A stretch of 64,000 bases of DNA. Origin: Branchiostoma floridae. Taxonomy: Eukaryota > Chordata > Leptocardii > Amphioxiformes > Branchiostomatidae. The stretch is taken from the NCBI RefSeq assembly GCF_000003815.2, contig NC_049992.1, positions 16,126,019 through 16,190,018 on the forward strand, read 5' to 3'. Positions 59,407-64,000 of the stretch are shown in pieces. Position 1 is the stretch's first letter. Every line of letters begins with the position of its first letter. The notes below the pieces were generated by a model, which worked only from the letters and a program-made list of their open reading frames with translations, had not been told where the DNA came from and ran no database searches. The translations under genes and the position numbers were made by a program.

Positions 59407-62400
59407 ATGGCCGACCCTAAAGGAGCCTACATCATCCAGAGTGACAACCTCGGTAGTGCTGACAATAACAGCTTTAGGGGCAAGAGGGGTACGAGACATG
59501 TAGCGATGTCACCGATTTTAGAGAGGCACGTTCCGGAGCACCCTCTTCCTGATGAGTTACAGTTGATGGAGAGAGACGACACCATCTGTAAGTTCTGTGG
59601 AGTCAGCTACTTGATTCACCATGAGATCAAGAGACTTGAGGATCAGGTAAGCTATAAGTTAACAAATTCTCCTACTTTCTGGAGGGATTGTTATTGATCC
59701 TGAAGAAGGCAACAGTGGTCGTTGAAACTTGATCTTTGTACACATTTGTATTAGAAGAGGTTTAGCAGTGTACTATGATTACTACCAACACAGATAAGCT
59801 TCCATGATAAATTCTCCAAGGCATTGCATTTGTCTTCTGCTATACAAGCAATCGCGATGATGTCACAGTGACGCAGTGGTAGGCAAAAAGCAGGTGTTTG
59901 GTAAAATATTGATTTACATATTAACCAGTAATTTGATCTGCTAATTTAGATATCAAGTTTTAATCCAATCTACTGACGTCCTTGTAGGCACCAGTCGTCA
60001 AATACCCCGGATATAAACAACAACAGCGATCGCTCGTATTGGAGCTAAAAATGTTTGTTTGCATTTGGTTTATATGACTGTTTTATTTGCCAGGTGCACC
60101 ACATTGGTAACAAAGTTTAAACAAAGATGAACTCTCTGATGTACTCAACAATGAATAATTTTGAATGTGTGTTATGCTTTTGTGTTTATCTCAGGTCTAG
60201 TACAGTTTAGGACAATACTATACAAAAAAATATAATTCATAAATAAAACTGTACACATGCTTGAATTTATATAGCAACATTCTAACATTTCCAGGTGAAG
60301 TATTTGGAAGAGGAACTTGAGCAGCACACAGACTGTGAGGAGCGTGATGAGAGACATCGTAATGAGTACAGCAAACTGCAGGAGATCGCTGAGGACATGC
60401 AGAACAGACTGGGGGCAAAGGAGTCCAGGTAAAACTCGCACTTTCTAGTCTTTATAACAGGGCTGTCTTCAGTTTGAATTTTTTTTCCATCCTCCTCATT
60501 GTTTGGGAGTCATGATGTTGCTTTTCCTTGTTAAATCTGTTATTTCAAGCGTATGAAAACACATTTGTATCAATTTCAATGTACTGAAGTTCAGATTTTT
60601 GGGACGGATGGGGTGGAATTTTTTGTCCATCCCAACATGCAATTTTCCATCCCAGAACAAAGGGATCGGTCCTGGAGACAGGCCTGCTTTATAGTAAATT
60701 ATAACGCTAGTTCACACTTATCATCGGGGTAACCTATATCCATTGTATCTAAAACAGGGTACTTTACTTAGGGATATCAAGTCAACAGACATTGGTTCCA
60801 AATTACTCTATTTTTAAAACATTGTAGTTTGAAGGCACCATTCGTCATGATGATGATGATTCTTCGACTTATAGCACCTAAGCACCCTGTTTTTAGATAC
60901 AACAGATATAGGTTACCCCTTGGATAAAGGTAAACTAGCATAGAATAAATTTGGGATGGTTCTCTTGAATGATCTTATCAGGAACTTTGTGAGGAACAGA
61001 ATCTATGCTGAGGTAACTAAAAATATCTAACTGTTTCACAATGACTAACTTGATGCAATGGTAGATAGAATTGTACAAGTACAAAAGTCTTCATGTTTAT
61101 GTGTCTTCTATTAGACTCATGTTAGTGACAAAGTATTCAGTGCCAAGGACAAGGTGTTGGTGCGCGAGTGTTCTCACTTGCAAAATAGTAAAATACTACA
61201 AGTAATACGATGTGATTCTAAAGCTGTTGCATATGTTACTTGATAATTCACTTCACATACTGACCGCCACAACTAGGACAGCCTTATTAACCGCAAGGGT
61301 ATCGACTGGCTGTGGTTCAAGGTAAAAATAATTTCTGTCTGTCTCCTGTTCTAGTATTGCATCCCTGACACAAGACCTACAGCAGAAGGCTGGTGAGCTG
61401 GACAGACTGAGGGAACAGTGCACACAGAGTGAGGAGAAGGCATCAGAGCAGGCAACACTGGTAGAAAAACTCAGGTTAGGCTTCACTTCTCTCATTTTTT
61501 TATCACACCATTTCAAGGAGTTGGTTCCCTTTCTTCAACAAAGTGTAGGTGAAAAAAATTCTGGGATTGGTTAACTAGCAGTATTTCCCCATACTGTAGA
61601 GAAAGTTCAAACAGTGCCAAAATTTGCTGAGACACTTTTCATTTCAGTGAGTGAGTGAGTTATTTCTTTTCAACTATAGAAAGAGAACTAGAAAGGTAAC
61701 ATTTGCAAGCAAATACAGAGGAAAAACAACATGTTTCAATTCTGTGAAGGTAAACATAATAACTAAGAAGTTTTTAGATGCACATTGATGAATGTTGGTT
61801 TTTCTTGTCTTGTCCTAGGAATAAAAATGGAGAACTCCACACCAGGTTACCCGAGCTCCTGTCGTCTGTGCGGAACCAGAGAGCATGTCTACAGAACATA
61901 CAGACATTTGTACACCAGCGGGACAAGGTTGTACAGGACACAACAACGCAGCTGACAAAACTTCTCACTAATATGGGCATTGTAGAGATGCAAGGTAAGG
62001 TGGTGTTGGGGTCTTTGGATCACTATACAAAGCGCTAAAGCTAAAGTTGCCCATACATCATTGTGTTGCGTTGGGCCCAGTGAACATGTCTATTTCATAT
62101 CCATGGGGCCATACATAGGTCACTACTACAGTCCACTGGTGGTGTACTGTGTTTAGCCTCCATACTCTTCCTCTTAACAGTATGTACCATTTTTAAAGAG
62201 TCGTTGGTATGACCAGACTCCAGCATCCAGTCTTAAGCTTCCTTGGTGGTCTCAAATCCAAGTACTGACTGGAGGCAACCTAAGCAATATCACATTGTTA
62301 AGAGTGGAAATATTCTGAATAACGCAGTCTGTATAATATAGACATCTAATGCACTATTTTAGCACATTTACATCATTATTTCATAAACTGAGCCGTTAAA

Positions 62401-63682
62401 AACAGCGCGGGAATGAGTTGCACAAGGATTCCAGATCAAGTCCTTATTTTGGGGGGGTACAATAATAAGGAATATCCTCATGCAACTTGTCTCTGGGCTG
62501 GTTTTAACCGCTCATAGTATCAAATTATGATGTAAATGTGAGAATACAGTGCAGTAGATGTCAATATCATGCAGATTGCCTTATTCAGAATATTTCCACT
62601 TTGACGCTGTAAAATTGCTTAGGTTGCCTTTAACTTCCGAAATCAAGGGATTTGGTGTGTCAATGCGCCTCGACCGTAGTCTTGTGGATCAATATACTAC
62701 TGCAGTAGTACCGGTCCTAATCACATTGTGAGATGCAGTCATGATTTGCTATTGTTGATCTATACTAATCTTTAAGTTATCATGTCTTGATAACCAAAAA
62801 GGCAAGCTCCCTACCCCAAATGTGTGCTTGCACGGTTTGAATTACATTGTTTCCCTGACTTGCCCAATTTCTCCAAACTTCAGAAATGGAGAACCTTAAA
62901 AAACAGATTGAGGACCTGACTCAGCAGAAGTCCTGTGAGTCAGCGGAGTTGTCCAGACTAACACAGGAGCTGCAGAAGGCACAGGGGGACGTGGGCAGGC
63001 TACAGGAGACTGAACAACTCGGGAAGGACCTCCGGGGGAAGTTCAGTGAACTGCAGAGGGAACATGAAGGTAGGAAGGAACAGAAGCAAGGAGTTGTAAT
63101 GTGTACCTACATTTTTTTTATTATTTAAGGCTGTGTAATTCTTCTAGAAGAAGGGGAGAAAGAATTTTTGAACCCTAACTTGAAAGTTCATCATTCTGTG
63201 TTGGTAGAAGTCACTCTGGATAAAGTTTAACTTGTACTTCTGACACAGAATTTAATCATTCCTTGACACAAAGACTTTGAAAATATTTTTGTTTGAAGTT
63301 GGAGTTTATCTTCATGCAGAATTTCAAAACCCCACCTCCACCATCCTTTGAATGCCATCTCCAATATATTAATCTATAATTTGAAAATATAAATGTCCCA
63401 CCTCTTTAAGCTTAGATTGTAAAATATTCTGTCGACTAGATATAAAAGTAGTTTATTGCATAAATGTGTGTCATCAGCAAAAATGAGAGACTGTTGCATG
63501 ATTGAATATAGTTTGTTCATACTTGAAATGAAATGAAATGAATTGCTTTTAACACTGTGTGTTAAGATATACCATCCTAATCTGCTTCTTCTTCTTCTAG
63601 CCATGAAGAACCAGCAAGACAAAATAGAGCAAAGTTCAAGAACTATCTCAGCCGAGTTGGCTCAGTACAAGGAGTTGGTCAG
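59407..63682 (+). CDS. LEKR1: LEKR1-like coiled-coil protein, first six coding exons (3' part outside window)
   Basis: Coding exons with agreeing phases: 59407-59646, 60295-60428, 61355-61474, 61819-61994, 62884-63069 and 63601-63682, about 312 residues so far. The start ATG sits in CCAAGATGG, 45 nt after an acceptor (exon start 59362). Residues 40-80 (ERHVPEHPLPDELQLMERDD, then TICKFCGVSYLIHHEIKRLE) match the N-terminus of vertebrate LEKR1 and include a C-x2-C with a following His pair, possibly a small zinc site. The rest is heptad-like Glu/Lys/Gln-rich coiled coil (VKYLEEELEQHTDCEER; ENLKKQIEDLTQQ; RLTQELQKAQGDVGRLQE). The molecular role of LEKR1 is poorly known; I infer only a structural coiled-coil protein. 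Confidence 0.9.
60458..60686. mobile_element. 229-bp hAT-like MITE with 8-bp target duplication (LEKR1 intron)
   Basis: Left end CAGGGCTGTCTTCAG, right end GGAGACAGGCCTG, flanked by CTTTATAA (60450-60457) and CTTTATAG (60687-60694), 7 of 8 matching. Same family as 32771-32981. It lies 30 bp beyond the exon 2 donor. Confidence 0.82.
62219..62690 (-). mobile_element. 5S-derived SINE head split by a foldback insertion
   Basis: On the minus strand, 5S-like sequence begins near 62690 (CTACGGTCGAGGCGCATTGA, TTGATTTCGGAAGTTAA), is interrupted at about 62628, and resumes at 62273 with CAGTACTTGGATTTGAGACC to GATGCTGGAGTC near 62219. The SINE body is missing or too diverged to see. Confidence 0.75.
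62274..62628. mobile_element. 355-bp foldback MITE inserted in a 5S-derived SINE
   Basis: Ends GGCAACCTAAGCAAT and ATTGCTTAGGTTGCC. A second inner inverted pair, GTGGAAATATTCTGAATAA and TTATTCAGAATATTTCCAC, is followed by GAGCCGTTAAAAACAGC with its counterpart, so most of the element can fold. No clear target duplication. Confidence 0.78.
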
Positions 63683-63743
63683 GTAGGGTTGTGCTTTAAC
63701 ACTCCAGTTACAAACTTGCTTCATTTTGCAACTTCTACAGTTA

Positions 63744-63951
63744 CTGTAAATGTATTTAAGTTCGCGGGGATTTAATTTCGCGGTAGCGGGAAAAATGACT
63801 TTTTGCGGTGGATTTAAGTTCGCGGTAACACCATAGACTGCAATCTAATATCATAATAGAAAAATGTTCGCGGTGGTTTTAAATTTGCGGCGAAGTGGTC
63901 ACCGCAAAAATCGCGAACATTAATCCACCGCGAACATTTCTGCATTTACAG
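63744..63951. mobile_element. 208-bp TA-flanked MITE, copy 3 (LEKR1 intron)
   Basis: Ends CTGTAAATGTATTTAAG and TTTCTGCATTTACAG with TA on both sides (63742-63743, 63952-63953). Same length and interior as 22505-22712. Confidence 0.88.
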
Positions 63952-64000
63952 TATACCAGACTACAATGTTTTGACTCAGCATCCATGAAACAAAAAAAAT

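Overview
The window is a stretch of draft nuclear genome from an invertebrate deuterostome. An amphioxus (Branchiostoma) is the best guess. The evidence is intron-rich genes with GT-AG splice sites, proteins that align almost end to end with vertebrate orthologues (USP48, UBE2J2, B3GALT6, LEKR1), a non-LTR element with SGNH-esterase and J-like domains, abundant MITEs, and 5S- and tRNA-headed SINEs. The species call is inference. Four N gaps (7175-7826, 9504-9603, 22882-23140, 46885-46984) mark it as a scaffold.

Layout from left to right. (1) 353-1376 (+): last two coding exons of an aldo/keto reductase. (2) 3095-4636 (-): a two-exon B3GALT6-like galactosyltransferase II of the glycosaminoglycan linker. 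(3) 5389-8873: a CACTA/CMC-like transposon with inverted ends and internal repeats. (4) about 9350-12228 (+): UBE2J2, a tail-anchored ER ubiquitin-conjugating enzyme whose first coding exon is missing, probably in the 100-N gap. (5) 15624-18236 (-): a four-exon glutathione peroxidase with Cys in place of selenocysteine. (6) 21673-57068 (-): USP48, a 31-coding-exon deubiquitinase whose exon phases all agree (1,101 residues). (7) 57069-57700: a compact divergent promoter. (8) 59407-63682 (+), running off the window: a LEKR1-like coiled-coil protein.

USP48 introns carry most of the mobile DNA. Intron 14 (34486-47867) is enlarged by a 13,034-bp CACTA-type element with 58/63-bp matching terminal inverted repeats and a TGA target duplication. 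Nested inside it is a full-length 6.7-kb non-LTR retrotransposon flanked by an 11-bp target duplication. Other introns hold TA-flanked, TTAA-flanked, TTA-flanked and hAT-like MITEs, and SINEs with 5S or tRNA heads sharing one central body. A 76-bp tandem array has copied a USP48 splice acceptor, and a short retroposon landed on another acceptor. Five palindromes of only 22-35 bp each sit between 9-bp direct repeats, which I could not assign to a known element class.

Functionally, UBE2J2 (E2 of ER-associated degradation) and USP48 (deubiquitinase) both act in ubiquitin metabolism. I see no operon-like relation among the genes apart from the shared USP48/LEKR1 promoter region. B3GALT6 and UBE2J2 are also close neighbours on human 1p36.33 (from memory), so their linkage may be ancient.
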